Assembly: GCA_017476545.1 (NCBI GenBank)
Contig: JAFUZP010000006.1
Coordinates: 1 to 64,000 of the forward strand
Source of the DNA: Alloprevotella sp.
Lineage (GTDB): Bacteria > Bacteroidota > Bacteroidia > Bacteroidales > Bacteroidaceae
Length of the DNA: 64,000 nucleotides
Reading direction: 5' to 3'
The notes under the pieces were generated by a model. It made no database searches, was not told where the DNA came from, and saw only the letters and a program-made list of their open reading frames with translations. The translations under genes and the position numbers were made by a program. Position 1 is the stretch's first letter. Each line of letters begins with the position of its first letter. Positions 1 to 7,993 of this stretch are shown one piece after another.

Positions 1-62
1 CCGAAAAGGTGTTCTTTGGTTAAGAAGCAAGTTGGAGCGGACGAAAGCAATTAGCTCGTTTC

Positions 63-1115
63 TTATCCGTTAGCAGTTACCAATTGCAAACTGCCTAACA
101 AGTTGATTTTAATCGGGTTATAAATTTTACTGTGACTAGCAACGTGGAATGTCATGGGCTTATGAATGTTTGCCTTTTCTTCGAGCAGGTGCAGATAGTC
201 GTTGACTTTCTGATTGCTGATTTTGGGCAAACGGAACTTGTACTTTTTCAGTATTGCCATGGCAGGCGGCAGGATAGGCGTGAAGAAATTGCTGTCTGTC
301 TTGGCGCGTTTGCTCTCTATATAGAACAAATCGCCCTTTTGCTCTGTCATGGTGAAAAAGTCGAAGTTCATGACTTCAACGTAGGCCATGCCGGTGTAGG
401 CGGCGAAGATGAACAGGTCGCGCACTTTTTCCAATTTGCCCGTGAGGTGGAGATTGCGAAGCACTAAGAGTTCTTCCTCAACCAACGGCGTGCGCTCTTT
501 GTTCTTACCGTGCTTTATCGTTACGGAGCGATACGGGTCGCGCTCGATTATGCCGCGCTCAAAAGCTCGCATGACGTAACGATGGATGGTTTTGTGGTAG
601 TCCTTGATGGTGGTGTCGGAACGCTTGGGCTGGCTGGGATGCGAGCGCAGCCACTCGTCATACTTGGAGATATTGTTTGGCGTCAAATCGGCGAAAGTCT
701 TGATTTTACCAAACTGCTCCAAGTTACGGAGTGCCACCATGCGGTGGTCTTTCGTGCGCGGCTCTATTTGGTCGGTGGCTATGCCGGCGCACATAAAATC
801 TAAAAAACTTTCTTGAAGTTTGGCATTTTCATCTTGTTTAGGTTTTTCTATTCCTATGAACTTTTCAAAATTTTCGATTGTCATAGGTTCTTTCAACCTA
901 AACATAGACTCAACAACACCTTGGTAATAATCCAATAAATCTGAAAGTTCTTTTGACTCTGCAAACACTTTCCATTCTGCGGCAGTACATTTATTTTTAA
1001 CGTTGATGTACTTCCTTTTAGCGTGCGTTACCAATACTATGATTTCAACCGCACCAAAACCGCATTTCTGACATTTCTTTTTTCTGTCAAAAACAACTCT
1101 GCAAAATTTTTTCAT
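63..1115 (-). pseudogene. Tyrosine recombinase (integrase), C-terminally truncated
   Basis: About 350 residues from the ATG at 1115. It has the Bacteroidetes integrase layout: an N-terminal arm-binding region, a SAM-like core-binding domain (around residues 90-200, with the PNNISKYDEWL stretch) and the start of the catalytic domain. The usual first catalytic Arg region reads TGMAYVEV, an Arg-less form known from Bacteroidetes integrases such as IntDOT. The protein follows the family up to MTFHVA. There a typical member continues with the Arg of the HxxR box and, later, the nucleophilic Tyr; here it reads ASHSKIYNPIK and stops about 20 residues on. The catalytic Arg and Tyr are therefore missing and strand transfer should be lost. 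The frame is open further upstream, to 1202, but that part encodes direct repeats and is probably not translated. Probably a decayed or recombined end of an integrative element next to the tRNA genes. Confidence 0.8.
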
Positions 1116-1158
1116 GCCTACTGCATTTTTTTGCATCGATTGGCAAAACTTCAAAAGT

Positions 1159-1206
1159 GGGAACACAAATTGGAAATTTGGGAACACAAATTGGGAACAC
1201 AAATTG
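1159..1206. repeat. Three direct repeats of GGGAACACAAATTG upstream of the integrase
   Basis: Identical 14-base copies start at 1159, 1180 and 1193. They lie 45-90 bases upstream of the integrase start codon. Position and number resemble recombinase arm-type sites or an operator for autoregulation of the integrase. Which of these applies is inference. Confidence 0.7.
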
Positions 1207-1238
1207 TCCTTTTCTGTCGTTTCCTGTCTTTTACTGTC
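1205..1238. repeat. Four TGTC direct repeats at exact 10-base spacing
   Basis: TGTC occurs at 1205, 1215, 1225 and 1235, three of the copies preceded by C and pyrimidine-rich spacers. It directly follows the GGGAACACAAATTG repeats, so about 80 bases of the integrase upstream region are repeats phased on one face of the helix. Confidence 0.55.
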
Positions 1239-1373
1239 GCCTTTCTCTGCTGTTAGACTTATTTATATTTGTCTAATACAGTAGTCTGAGTTTCAATGAT
1301 TTATTGCCGTATATTGCTCACTTTGAGGTACAAAAAAACGGAACTTATAAATTCCGTCTAATTGTCCTTTTTG

Positions 1374-1445
1374 TAGCGCCTACGGGAATCGAACCCGTGT
1401 TCCATGCGTGAGAGGCATGTGTCCTAGCCGCTAGACGAAAGCGCC
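1374..1445 (-). tRNA. tRNA-Glu (anticodon CTC)
   Basis: A 72-base cloverleaf can be folded. The acceptor GGCGCTT pairs with AGGCGCT (one G-T at each end region), the D arm starts GTCTAGC, the anticodon stem is CATGC/GCATG around loop CTCTCAC, and the T arm is CGGGTTCGATTCCCG. The loop gives CTC, reading GAG. CCA is not encoded. It is the second gene of a two-tRNA transcript, and its 3' end faces the truncated integrase, so it is a plausible attachment site. Confidence 0.93.
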
Positions 1446-1458
1446 ATTTGAACTTTTG

Positions 1459-1546
1459 CGGAAGCGGGGGGATTCGAACCCCCGGTACGGTAAACCCGTA
1501 CGTCAGTTTAGCAAACTGGTGGTTTCAGCCACTCACCCACACTTCC
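1459..1546 (-). tRNA. tRNA-Ser (anticodon GCT)
   Basis: An 88-base cloverleaf with a long variable arm, as expected for Ser. The acceptor GGAAGTG pairs with CGCTTCC, the anticodon loop is TTGCTAA, the variable arm is built from ACGGGTTTACCGT, and the T arm is GGGGGTTCGAATCCCCC. It lies 13 bases upstream of tRNA-Glu in the same transcript. Confidence 0.94.
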
Positions 1547-1578
1547 CTTCCACGTTCCTTCTGTTGCGAAACGCGGTG

Positions 1579-1609
1579 CAAAAGTACACAATTATTTCAT
1601 TCCAGCAAA
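1579..1609 (-). promoter_or_regulatory. Promoter of the tRNA-Ser/tRNA-Glu operon
   Basis: On the minus strand, TTTG (1606-1609) and TACTTTTG (1579-1586) are separated by 19 bases, matching the Bacteroidetes primary-sigma consensus. The predicted start lies about 25 bases before the tRNA-Ser 5' end. Confidence 0.8.
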
Positions 1610-1644
1610 TTATTCTGAGTTTTTTTACGCTGTTTTGTCGATTT

Positions 1645-1736
1645 GAGGTGTGCGCTTCACTTGGGTCGAGGTGTGCGGGAAGCTCACGCAGAGGTGTGCG
1701 CTTACCTCAATGCGAGCTGTGCGCACACCTCGAGGC
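1645..1736. repeat. 23-base-period repeat array, four units
   Basis: Units start at 1645, 1668, 1691 and 1714, exactly 23 bases apart. The core is GAGGTGTGCGCTTACCTC, with inverted ends GAGGT/ACCTC. The last unit is nearly a full palindrome (GAGCTGTGCGCACACCTC). The same family occurs at 43414-43528. It lies in a 340-base gene-free stretch upstream of the tRNA operon. Confidence 0.85.
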
Positions 1737-1767
1737 CATCGCTGCGCGGAACGCTGAACGAAGTACA

Positions 1768-1833
1768 GTACCACTGCACTGCCAGTTGGGTACCACTGTA
1801 CTATGAGTTGAGTAGGCACCCAACTCCCGCACA
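1768..1833. repeat. Degenerate 22-base-period repeat with GTACCACTG core
   Basis: Units start at 1768 (GTACCACTGCACT), 1790 (GTACCACTGTACT) and more weakly at 1812 (GTAGGCACC), 22 bases apart, each followed by a CAGTTGG/GAGTTGA/CCAACTC-like block. It begins 31 bases after the 23-base-period array ends. Confidence 0.55.
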
Positions 1834-1885
1834 CCCCGGCCGGCGGAGCGGCACGGGGGGGGCAGGCACGGTTCCGTCTAGCGGT

Positions 1886-2500
1886 TTAACTGACGATCTT
1901 TAAGACAAACTCCTGCCCGTTGTAGGTGCCGATAGCACCATCACGGCAGCCGTTCGGGAGCTGCGCGTTTAGAAGAAAGTCGCTAACAGGCCAGTCAATA
2001 CCGGCACTAAAGACTACGCTGGGATCTACAGGGTTCGCGCGAAATTCCGAGGGATCGTCTATTCTGCCATAGATCACCAGGTTCAATGGGGATAGGCCAG
2101 TCTCCTCCATCCAGACCTCTAGGCACGGGGGGCCTGTAATGTAGCTGTGATAGGGGCCAGTTTCATACTCATTGACAAGGTCAGCCCACGGGTCAGATTT
2201 ACCCATTACGTCGCAAGGCTGAAGAGACATACTATTATAACTTCCGAATTCGTCACAGTGCATTATCCCTCCCCCTGGTTTGTCCCAGGTGCAAGACCTC
2301 CATGCGTAATAGTCTAAAGTCAGCGGGCCGACATAGACCTCGGGCATCCTGCTCGCCGCCAGCATCTGGCAGTCCAGTTTGAATACCTTCATCGCCGGCT
2401 TCACGTACATCTTCGCTCCCTGCGGCGCGGCGTCAGCGCACGTATCCGCTGCCGGCACCTCGGCGGGCAGCGCATTGTTCTCGTTCATTCTTTCGTCCAT
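1886..2500 (-). CDS. Cys-containing Bacteroidales protein with YVKP...LLAAS-type N-terminal leader (copy 1)
   Basis: 204 residues, function unknown. Residues 20-50 (AAPQGAK, YVKPAMKVFKLDC, LAAS) form the conserved leader-like segment seen at the start of many small Bacteroidales proteins of unknown role. The rest is rich in Cys, Trp, Gly and Pro, with no transmembrane helix. No classical signal peptide or lipobox is visible. It is paralogous along its whole length to the gene at 35900-36541. The leader is near identical, the body diverged, and shared landmarks are CT..., C-D/N-EF, the SAG-DW-V-DF-NAQ block and GTY-G. The upstream DNA is also duplicated, so both copies share promoter and a long 5' leader. 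Possible roles are a secreted, processed or modified peptide precursor, or a surface antigen; this is inference. Confidence 0.7.
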   Translation of the reverse strand: MDERMNENNALPAEVPAADTCADAAPQGAKMYVKPAMKVFKLDCQMLAASRMPEVYVGPLTLDYYAWRSCTWDKPGGGIMHCDEFGSYNSMSLQPCDVMGKSDPWADLVNEYETGPYHSYITGPPCLEVWMEETGLSPLNLVIYGRIDDPSEFRANPVDPSVVFSAGIDWPVSDFLLNAQLPNGCRDGAIGTYNGQEFVLKIVS

Positions 2501-2825
2501 TTCTTAATACTTCAATTTATTTATAATAGCATTTGTTAATTCCGCTCACACCGTCCCCAAGCCTCCCCCTCTCGGGGGGACGGGAGGGGGTCTTGTTTGC
2601 ACATACAAAAGCGGCGCACCGCACCCCCTGCATGGGGGCGCAGTGCGCCTGTCAAAGCCTATGAAGTTTCCTGTAACTAACTGATTTCCAAAGCGCGAGG
2701 GGGGGTAATTCGGGCACTTCCCGCCCCGTAGGTACGGCCGGAGCCGGCCTCCGCTGTTGCGGAAGCAGCTATACCCTTATTATATATACACGCGTAAGGC
2801 ATAATCAAGTTGCTGATTTCCGCTG
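2501..2825 (-). other. Long structured 5' leader of the copy 1 precursor gene (duplicated at 36.5 kb)
   Basis: The promoter at 2826 puts the mRNA start about 320 bases before the start codon. The leader is alignable throughout with 36542-36889. The first 90 bases next to the start codon differ at only about three positions. It contains several hairpins, including CCCCCTC/GAGGGGG (2565-2571 with 2584-2590), a GCGCACC...GGGGGCGC region (about 2610-2650) and GGCCGG/CCGGCC (2738-2753). It also carries one copy of the AT/CG motif. No reading frame in it looks real. Confidence 0.65.
2777..2794. repeat. AT/CG motif copy 1 (TTATTATATATA then CACGCG)
   Basis: AT-rich block followed on the plus strand by CG-alternating bases. 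Related copies sit at 11109, 16477, 22198, 36841, 42356 and 52199, all in the same orientation. Confidence 0.5.
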
Positions 2826-2856
2826 CAAAGGTAGGGAAATATTCCTATCTGACCAA
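2826..2856 (-). promoter_or_regulatory. Promoter of the copy 1 precursor gene
   Basis: Minus-strand TTGG (2853-2856), 19 bases, TACCTTTG (2826-2833). The paralogue at 36.9 kb has the same boxes with the same spacing, which supports the call. Confidence 0.65.
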
Positions 2857-2891
2857 GGCCGGGGCGGGGAAACAACAGCGCCGGGCAAAAC

Positions 2892-2971
2892 TAACCCTAT
2901 GGTTAGTGCGCCGTAACCATAGGGATAGGAAGCAGTAACTATAGGGTTAAGAAATGCTACCCCTATGGGTA
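2892..2971. repeat. 22-base-period palindrome quartet A
   Basis: Four 14-base near-palindromes start at 2892 (TAACCCTATGGTTA), 2914 (TAACCATAGGGATA), 2936 (TAACTATAGGGTTA) and 2958 (TACCCCTATGGGTA), each exactly 22 bases apart with 8-base spacers. It lies between the promoter of the precursor gene and the end of the TraB/GumN gene. The five other quartets in the window have the same layout. Confidence 0.95.
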
Positions 2972-3056
2972 GGAAGCAACGCCCTACGGACGGGGCCGCA
3001 TAGCATCCGGCTGACGATGTCGCGTACGTCGCGGTAGAGTGTGGTACCGGGTCTCA

Positions 3057-4127
3057 TCACTCGCTGGACTTGGGAGCAGCGATAGCCTCCACCGCATAGC
3101 CCAGCCGCATCAGGGAGGTGAGCAGACCCGGGGCATCGGCGCGGTCGAAGAGGTGTCCGAAGCCAACGACCACGAGGCTGGGGTTCTGCCGTAGCAGGGC
3201 GGGCAGCCGTTCCATCCACAAGGCGTTGCGTTCTACGAAAATCTTCTGCTCCAATTCGTTTTGCATGGGTTCAAGCATTGCGCGACCCTCGTAGCGGAAG
3301 TAGCTTGCGCAGTAGCGGCGCGTGGTGTTGAGCAGGATCCAGTAGTAGAACACGTTGCTCACGAAGTACTTGGTGGTGTAGAACTTGCGGTCGTTCAGGC
3401 CGGCGGCTTCGTCTGCAAGGAACTTGGCGTAGGTGCTGTCGGGAGCGTGGATTACCCACGCCGTGTCCAGACGGGCGATGAGGGCACCGCGCGGCCGGGC
3501 TACGGAGTCGGCCACATAGATGTCCAGCGGACACTCGACCGCACCGAGCGGCTTGCCCGCCTCGGACACCAGACGGCGGACGGCGGCAAAATACTGCTGA
3601 CGGATGAGGGGGATGTTGCGCAGGACGGAGCGGAGGTAGAAGTCGGGCATGTCGAACTCCTCGGCCATCGTGCGACAGACGAGCTTGTAGGTGGCGGAGT
3701 CCATGTCCTCGGCGTAGGGGTTGTGCAGGGAGTCGGCGTCCTCGTAGCGGAAGAGGCTGTCGTTGCGCTCCATGATCTTCTTCTCCATGATGCTGTCCGT
3801 CAGCTGTGCGCCTATCTGCCGGAGGTCGTGCGCGACGTCGCGCTCAAAGATGAACTGCCGCACGCTGCCGGCCGCCTCGTCAAAGCCGGGGATGCAGTGG
3901 ACGAAGGTGCCGGGGATGGTGTGCAGGCTGCCCAGGATGTACGACGGCTCGGCAAGCCCGCCGCCGCTGATGCGGAAAAAGATTCCGTCGGGCACGCTGT
4001 CAGCACTTGCGGCGGAATGGGCTGAGAGTTGTAATGTAGATAACATCGCAACGAACAGGAGCAGCCTCACCCCCAACCCCTCTCCGACGGGAGAGGGGAG
4101 TAGAATGTCTTTGAGGTAGTGTTTCAT
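3057..4127 (-). CDS. TraB/GumN family protein
   Basis: 356 residues. The family motif YILGSLHT lies at residues 63-70, with the C-terminal LVVVGFGHLF at about 322-331, both typical of TraB/GumN (PF01963). Members have been proposed to be metal-dependent peptidases, but their substrates are unknown. The N-terminus is odd: a GC hairpin repeat encodes PSPVGEGLGV (residues 11-20) just before the hydrophobic stretch LLLFVAML of the signal peptide. The same hairpin type occurs elsewhere in the window. Translation could instead start at Met28, which would leave a poor signal peptide, so the longer start is kept. No partner gene is evident. Confidence 0.85.
   Translation of the reverse strand: MKHYLKDILLPSPVGEGLGVRLLLFVAMLSTLQLSAHSAASADSVPDGIFFRISGGGLAEPSYILGSLHTIPGTFVHCIPGFDEAAGSVRQFIFERDVAHDLRQIGAQLTDSIMEKKIMERNDSLFRYEDADSLHNPYAEDMDSATYKLVCRTMAEEFDMPDFYLRSVLRNIPLIRQQYFAAVRRLVSEAGKPLGAVECPLDIYVADSVARPRGALIARLDTAWVIHAPDSTYAKFLADEAAGLNDRKFYTTKYFVSNVFYYWILLNTTRRYCASYFRYEGRAMLEPMQNELEQKIFVERNALWMERLPALLRQNPSLVVVGFGHLFDRADAPGLLTSLMRLGYAVEAIAAPKSSE
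4077..4098. repeat. REP-like GC hairpin inside the TraB/GumN signal-peptide coding region
   Basis: CCCCTCTCC-gacg-GGAGAGGGG, a perfect 9-base stem, flanked by a CCCCCAACC stretch. This class of hairpin reads as PSP-GEG in either direction and is a common dispersed repeat in bacteria. Confidence 0.6.
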
Positions 4128-4159
4128 CGTTGCTTATTCGTTGTTCTGGTTGATAAGGT

Positions 4160-4819
4160 TTAGACTACCTTCACCATCGTGTCCTTCTCCTCGGTGCGGC
4201 TCTCCGCAATCATCAGGGTGAGGGCGACAAGGGTGGCATGGAAACGCTGCTCTTTCGTCGTCTTGCTGATGTTGAGGCGTTCGTAGTCGTAGCTGTCGAG
4301 CGTGTCGAGAGCGTAGGCATAGTCGGAGACGATGCTGAAGAGTGCCCGGTTCTCGTCACCCGCGAGTGCCGTCCCAGCCTGTAGCGTGCGGCCGAGCACG
4401 CCTACAAGCTGCCGCAGCTCGCCAAGCTGATCACGGCGCAAGCGGTCGCTGACAGCGTAGCCCTGGACGAGGTAATCGCGGAGGACACGGTTGGCCCATT
4501 GGCGGAACTTAACGCCACGCTTAGTATTCACTCTGTAACCTACGGAGATAATCATATCAAGGTTATAGTACGGTATCGTTCTTCGTACAGTTCGCTGCCC
4601 CTCTATCTGAACTTGTGCAATTTTTGCACTGGTTGCCTTACGCTCTAACTCCTCGCTCTTGTAGATGTTGTTTACGTGGCGGACGATGGATGTACGGTCG
4701 GTCTGAAACAATTCCGCCATCTGTGCCTGCGTCAGCCACACGGTGTCGTTCTCCAGTCGCACGTCTATCTGCGTGCGTCCGTCTTCGGTCTGGTAGATTA
4801 TGATTTGGTTCTCGTCCAT
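4160..4819 (-). pseudogene. RhuM-family protein lacking the Fic core
   Basis: 219 residues from ATG 4819. The N-terminal three quarters match the virulence-protein RhuM family (PF13310): the winged-helix part VWLTQAQMAELFQTDRTSI, then YYNLDMIISVGYRVNTKRG and FRQWANRVLRDYLVQGY. Full-length members continue with a Fic-like domain (HPF...GNKR). Here the chain jumps from LDSYDYERL to ATLVALTLMIAESRTEEKD, which resembles the family's extreme C-terminus, so the Fic core appears to be deleted in frame. It may still act as a DNA-binding protein. The promoter at 4844-4874 lies downstream of any longer start and fixes the ATG at 4819. Confidence 0.72.
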
Positions 4820-4843
4820 CGTCGTGTTGCCTTGTTTGCTCCG

Positions 4844-4874
4844 CAAAAGTACGAACCTGCAGGGGAAAAGCAAA
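4844..4874 (-). promoter_or_regulatory. Promoter of the RhuM-like gene
   Basis: Minus-strand TTTG (4871-4874), 19 bases, TACTTTTG (4844-4851). The predicted start of transcription is about 18 bases before the ATG. Confidence 0.7.
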
Positions 4875-4887
4875 AAGATATGCGGCC

Positions 4888-6630
4888 CTACTCTCTCGTC
4901 GCTTCTTCCACCTGTCGGCGGACGGAGGCGGGGTCGTAGGGGCGGGGCTCCTGTTCGGGCGTGGTGGCGCGGGTGCCGTCGGTACGGAAGAGGATGTAGG
5001 TGGGGTAGCTGTCCACTTGGAGGTACTGTTCAAGGGCGGCCTGCTGCTCGGCGGGGAGGTTGTAATGGAGGCTGTGGGGCAGGGCAAGGCCATACTCGGC
5101 GATGCAGGAGCGCCAAGCCTCGTCCGTGCTGCGGTTGCAGAGATAGACGTAGCTGACGGGCAGGTCGGCGAGGGCGCGGTGGAGTGCCTGCGTGTGGTGC
5201 TTGAGGTCGGCCTTGCAGGGGCCGCACCACGTGCCCCATACATCGACAAAGACGACGCGACCACGGAGTGGCTCCATAATCTTCTTCCATATTTCCGCGC
5301 CGTCGGTCATGCCCTCGAAGGGCGCGCTGTCCTGCAGGCATCCTGTCTTCTCTGCCTCGGCGAGACTGGCGGCAAAGCCAGCGAGTTCGTTGCTGCGGCG
5401 GAGTATCTGTTGCTTATAATAATCATTGTGCAGGTAGGTGCGGACGAGGTGCTGCATGGCGGGCGCGAGGGGCGCGTGCGTCAGGTTCATCAGACCGTAG
5501 AGTTCGGCGGCGATGGCAGGCTCGCGCAGGTCGGCGGGCAGCTCGGGTATCGTGGTTATCTGTTCGAGGCGTCCTCCCATCTGCCGCTCCTGAACGGCAG
5601 AGCCCCTGACAACGTTTGCCAACACGGGGTCACCTGCCTCTTCAAATAGCTCCTCCACCAGTTGCATAGCTGGATGCACCTGCAAGGCGGAGTCGTTGGC
5701 CGTAGGCAGGATGCGCTCGTAGTCGTTGAGCTGCGTTCGCAATTCGTTAATCCGCTGCAACCGTTCATGCGCCTCCATGTCGGAACGCATAGCGTATTGC
5801 TCCTCAGCTAAATCGAGCGCAGTGCGTATGTAGGACAAGGTGATGCCGCGCCGATGAGGGGAATCAAGCAGGCCGCTGACGTAGTTGGTGAGAATGTAGC
5901 CCGTGTTCGGCCAGAGCGTATAGGGGCGCGGCAACTCCTCGAGGAGGCTGCGGATGTAGCCCCATAGCGTTCCATCGTCCTTCCTCACATCAGGCGAGAG
6001 AAAGCGTCGCTGCACGAGGTAGTCGGCAGCTTGTGCGCGAACCATGCCGTGGCGCAAAGTGCGGTAGGCAGGGGAAAGTGCGGGATGTTCCGCATACAGC
6101 GTGGTTTCGAGACTGTCGAGGCGGGCTATTTCAGCGCGGGCAGCAAGTAGCGCATCGGCATCGGACTTGCCATCCCTCAGTTCATCGTCCCAGTTGAAGC
6201 TTGGCAACGGGTGCGCACCCAGTTCGCAGTTGAGCTGCGTGTCATCACCCTTGAAGGTGTAGGCGCCTGTAGCGGCATCGATATCAACCTCGTAGGTGCG
6301 CCCAGGCTCCAGCACTATGGTTTGCGACAGGAGCCTGGCCACAGTGGTATTGACCAGTTCTGCGCTTATCTCGTAACGTCCTGTGCTGTCGGGACGGAGC
6401 GGTATGCTCGTACCCTCATAGTTGTCGAATGGTGCAGAGAAGCGCAGGGAAAGGAGTTGGTCGTAGTATTCGGCAGGGTGATTGAGCGAGGCGATATTCG
6501 CAATGCGCCCCTTTATCGTGGCCGTGCCACCGGAGTAGCCGTTGTTGGGGAACACTTGGGCGGAGAGAGGAAATAATTGAGACGCCACAAACAGTGCGGC
6601 GAGGAAGATGTGCTTAATTCTTTCTTTCAT
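4888..6630 (-). CDS. TlpA-like thioredoxin-fold periplasmic protein
   Basis: 580 residues. A signal peptide (residues 1-24, hydrophobic FLAALFVASQLFPL, cleavage after SAQ) is followed by a beta-rich N-terminal domain, a helical middle and a C-terminal thioredoxin fold with the redox pair WCGPC at residues 468-472 and the cis-Pro region SYPTYILF. In Bacteroidetes such long TlpA/ResA-like proteins are thought to handle disulphides in the periplasm; the substrate is unknown. It is the second gene after the paralogous thioredoxin gene at 6690 (59-base gap), probably co-transcribed with it. Confidence 0.88.
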   Translation of the reverse strand: MKERIKHIFLAALFVASQLFPLSAQVFPNNGYSGGTATIKGRIANIASLNHPAEYYDQLLSLRFSAPFDNYEGTSIPLRPDSTGRYEISAELVNTTVARLLSQTIVLEPGRTYEVDIDAATGAYTFKGDDTQLNCELGAHPLPSFNWDDELRDGKSDADALLAARAEIARLDSLETTLYAEHPALSPAYRTLRHGMVRAQAADYLVQRRFLSPDVRKDDGTLWGYIRSLLEELPRPYTLWPNTGYILTNYVSGLLDSPHRRGITLSYIRTALDLAEEQYAMRSDMEAHERLQRINELRTQLNDYERILPTANDSALQVHPAMQLVEELFEEAGDPVLANVVRGSAVQERQMGGRLEQITTIPELPADLREPAIAAELYGLMNLTHAPLAPAMQHLVRTYLHNDYYKQQILRRSNELAGFAASLAEAEKTGCLQDSAPFEGMTDGAEIWKKIMEPLRGRVVFVDVWGTWCGPCKADLKHHTQALHRALADLPVSYVYLCNRSTDEAWRSCIAEYGLALPHSLHYNLPAEQQAALEQYLQVDSYPTYILFRTDGTRATTPEQEPRPYDPASVRRQVEEATRE

Positions 6631-6689
6631 TATGTTTTTGCATGTGTATGTTGGTTTTTTGTAGGTAGAGCTTTTAGGGAGATTTGCGC

Positions 6690-7919
6690 TTATTTCGCAC
6701 TTGCTTCTCCCATTACTTCCGCGAGTTTCGCGTTGAGCTGCGCGGGCGTGGCGAGGTCTTTGTCGAGCGCGATGACGGTGCCGTCTGGTGCGATGAGGAC
6801 GTAGGCGGGGATGGTGACGATGCCGTAGAGGTCGGCAGCGTCCTGCCCTTCCGTGCCTGTGTTGCTGGGGCTGTGGAGCTGCGGCCAGGGATTGCGGTGG
6901 CTGCGGAGGGCGGCGAGCCAGGCGTCGCGGTCTTTGTCGAGCGAGATGCTGATGAGGCGCAGGCCTTTGTCTTTATAAGTTTCGCTGAGCTCGCGCAAAT
7001 GAGGAAAACTGCCGATGCAGGGGCCGCACCATGATGCCCAGAAGTCGAGCAGGACATAGTGCTGGCCATCTATGTAGTTGGCAAGGCGGAGCGTCTGTCC
7101 GAGGCTGTCGGTGGCGGTGAAGTCGCGAAAAGGCACACCTGTCATCGTGCGCTGCAGCTCTTCGCCCTGGTAGCGTTGCCACGGACGCTGCATGGCGGGA
7201 TGGCGGGCGTAGGGGGCATCCTTGCGCATGAATTCCTGCTTCTCCGAGGGAGTGAGTGCGCCGTAGTGGACGTGGAGGTAGTAGGCGGGGATTACATTGT
7301 CGAGGTTGCGGCGTATGTTCTGACGACAACAAGCGTTCATATCCGCCATCGCACTGCTAAATTTTTCCGAATCAGCCGAGTCTTGCGGCGTGGCGGGGTT
7401 GATGTCGCCTTCGGCCATTAGGCGGAGACTGTCTTGCCTGTCTTCGCTGAGACTGTCCCACCACGGCTCAATGCTGCGGGCGATGGCGCGTTGGCGCAGC
7501 TGTCCCTCGATGAAACGACGTTGCAGCGGGCTGCCCGTCATCTCGCCCGTGGCAAGGTTGATGTCGGTAGGCACGTCATCGACAATGAACTGCAGGTCGT
7601 TCTCTTCGAAGTCGCCTATTTGCAGGAAGGTATGGCGCGGCAGTCGGCCTGCTATGCGGAAACGTCCGTCCACCACTGGCACGCGCGGCACGAGACATTG
7701 GCGATAAGGGGCAACGAGGAACCACGCTACGCTGTCGGTCTTAGCCGGTGTGGTGCCCGTGATGACGAAGTCGATACTGTCCTCCACGACGGGCGTGAAG
7801 GTTTGGGCGAGAGCTGGCCCAGACACTGCATGGGCAAACAGGACGGCGAGGAACCTCACCATTCCCATGAACGTCTTCTTAAAGGAACGTTTCTTCTTTA
7901 CGTTGATACTTGCTTTCAT
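6690..7919 (-). CDS. TlpA/ResA-like thioredoxin family protein
   Basis: 409 residues from ATG 7919. The signal peptide is long (KKTFMGMVRFLAVLFAHAV, cleavage near ALA-QT). Next comes a DUF4369-like beta domain (about 40-140), a helical linker and a thioredoxin domain with WASWCGPC (redox Cys at 298 and 301) and TIPAYVLIAPDG. This is the standard layout of Bacteroidetes periplasmic redoxins. The upstream in-frame ATG at 7985 is before the promoter and is not used. First gene of a two-gene redoxin operon. Confidence 0.9.
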   Translation of the reverse strand: MKASINVKKKRSFKKTFMGMVRFLAVLFAHAVSGPALAQTFTPVVEDSIDFVITGTTPAKTDSVAWFLVAPYRQCLVPRVPVVDGRFRIAGRLPRHTFLQIGDFEENDLQFIVDDVPTDINLATGEMTGSPLQRRFIEGQLRQRAIARSIEPWWDSLSEDRQDSLRLMAEGDINPATPQDSADSEKFSSAMADMNACCRQNIRRNLDNVIPAYYLHVHYGALTPSEKQEFMRKDAPYARHPAMQRPWQRYQGEELQRTMTGVPFRDFTATDSLGQTLRLANYIDGQHYVLLDFWASWCGPCIGSFPHLRELSETYKDKGLRLISISLDKDRDAWLAALRSHRNPWPQLHSPSNTGTEGQDAADLYGIVTIPAYVLIAPDGTVIALDKDLATPAQLNAKLAEVMGEASAK

Positions 7920-7956
7920 TATATGGCCTTTTGTTATGGACTTCACGTTTGCTGTG

Positions 7957-7986
7957 CAAAGGTACTGTTTTATATTGTTTTGCAAA
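7957..7986 (-). promoter_or_regulatory. Promoter of the redoxin operon
   Basis: Minus-strand TTTG (7983-7986), 18 bases, TACCTTTG (7957-7964), giving a leader of about 30 bases. It is back to back with the plus-strand promoter at 7994-8022. Confidence 0.75.
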
Positions 7987-7993
7987 AAAACAT

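Noticed and set aside
1456..1903. Short open frames around the tRNA-Ser gene and repeat arrays
   Set aside because: They run through the tRNA or through tandem repeats and show no protein-like features.
2892..2971. CRISPR array for the short-period repeats
   Set aside because: Units are 14 bases with 8-base spacers (22-23-base period), all units are degenerate, and no cas gene is present. CRISPR repeats and spacers are each about 25-40 bases.
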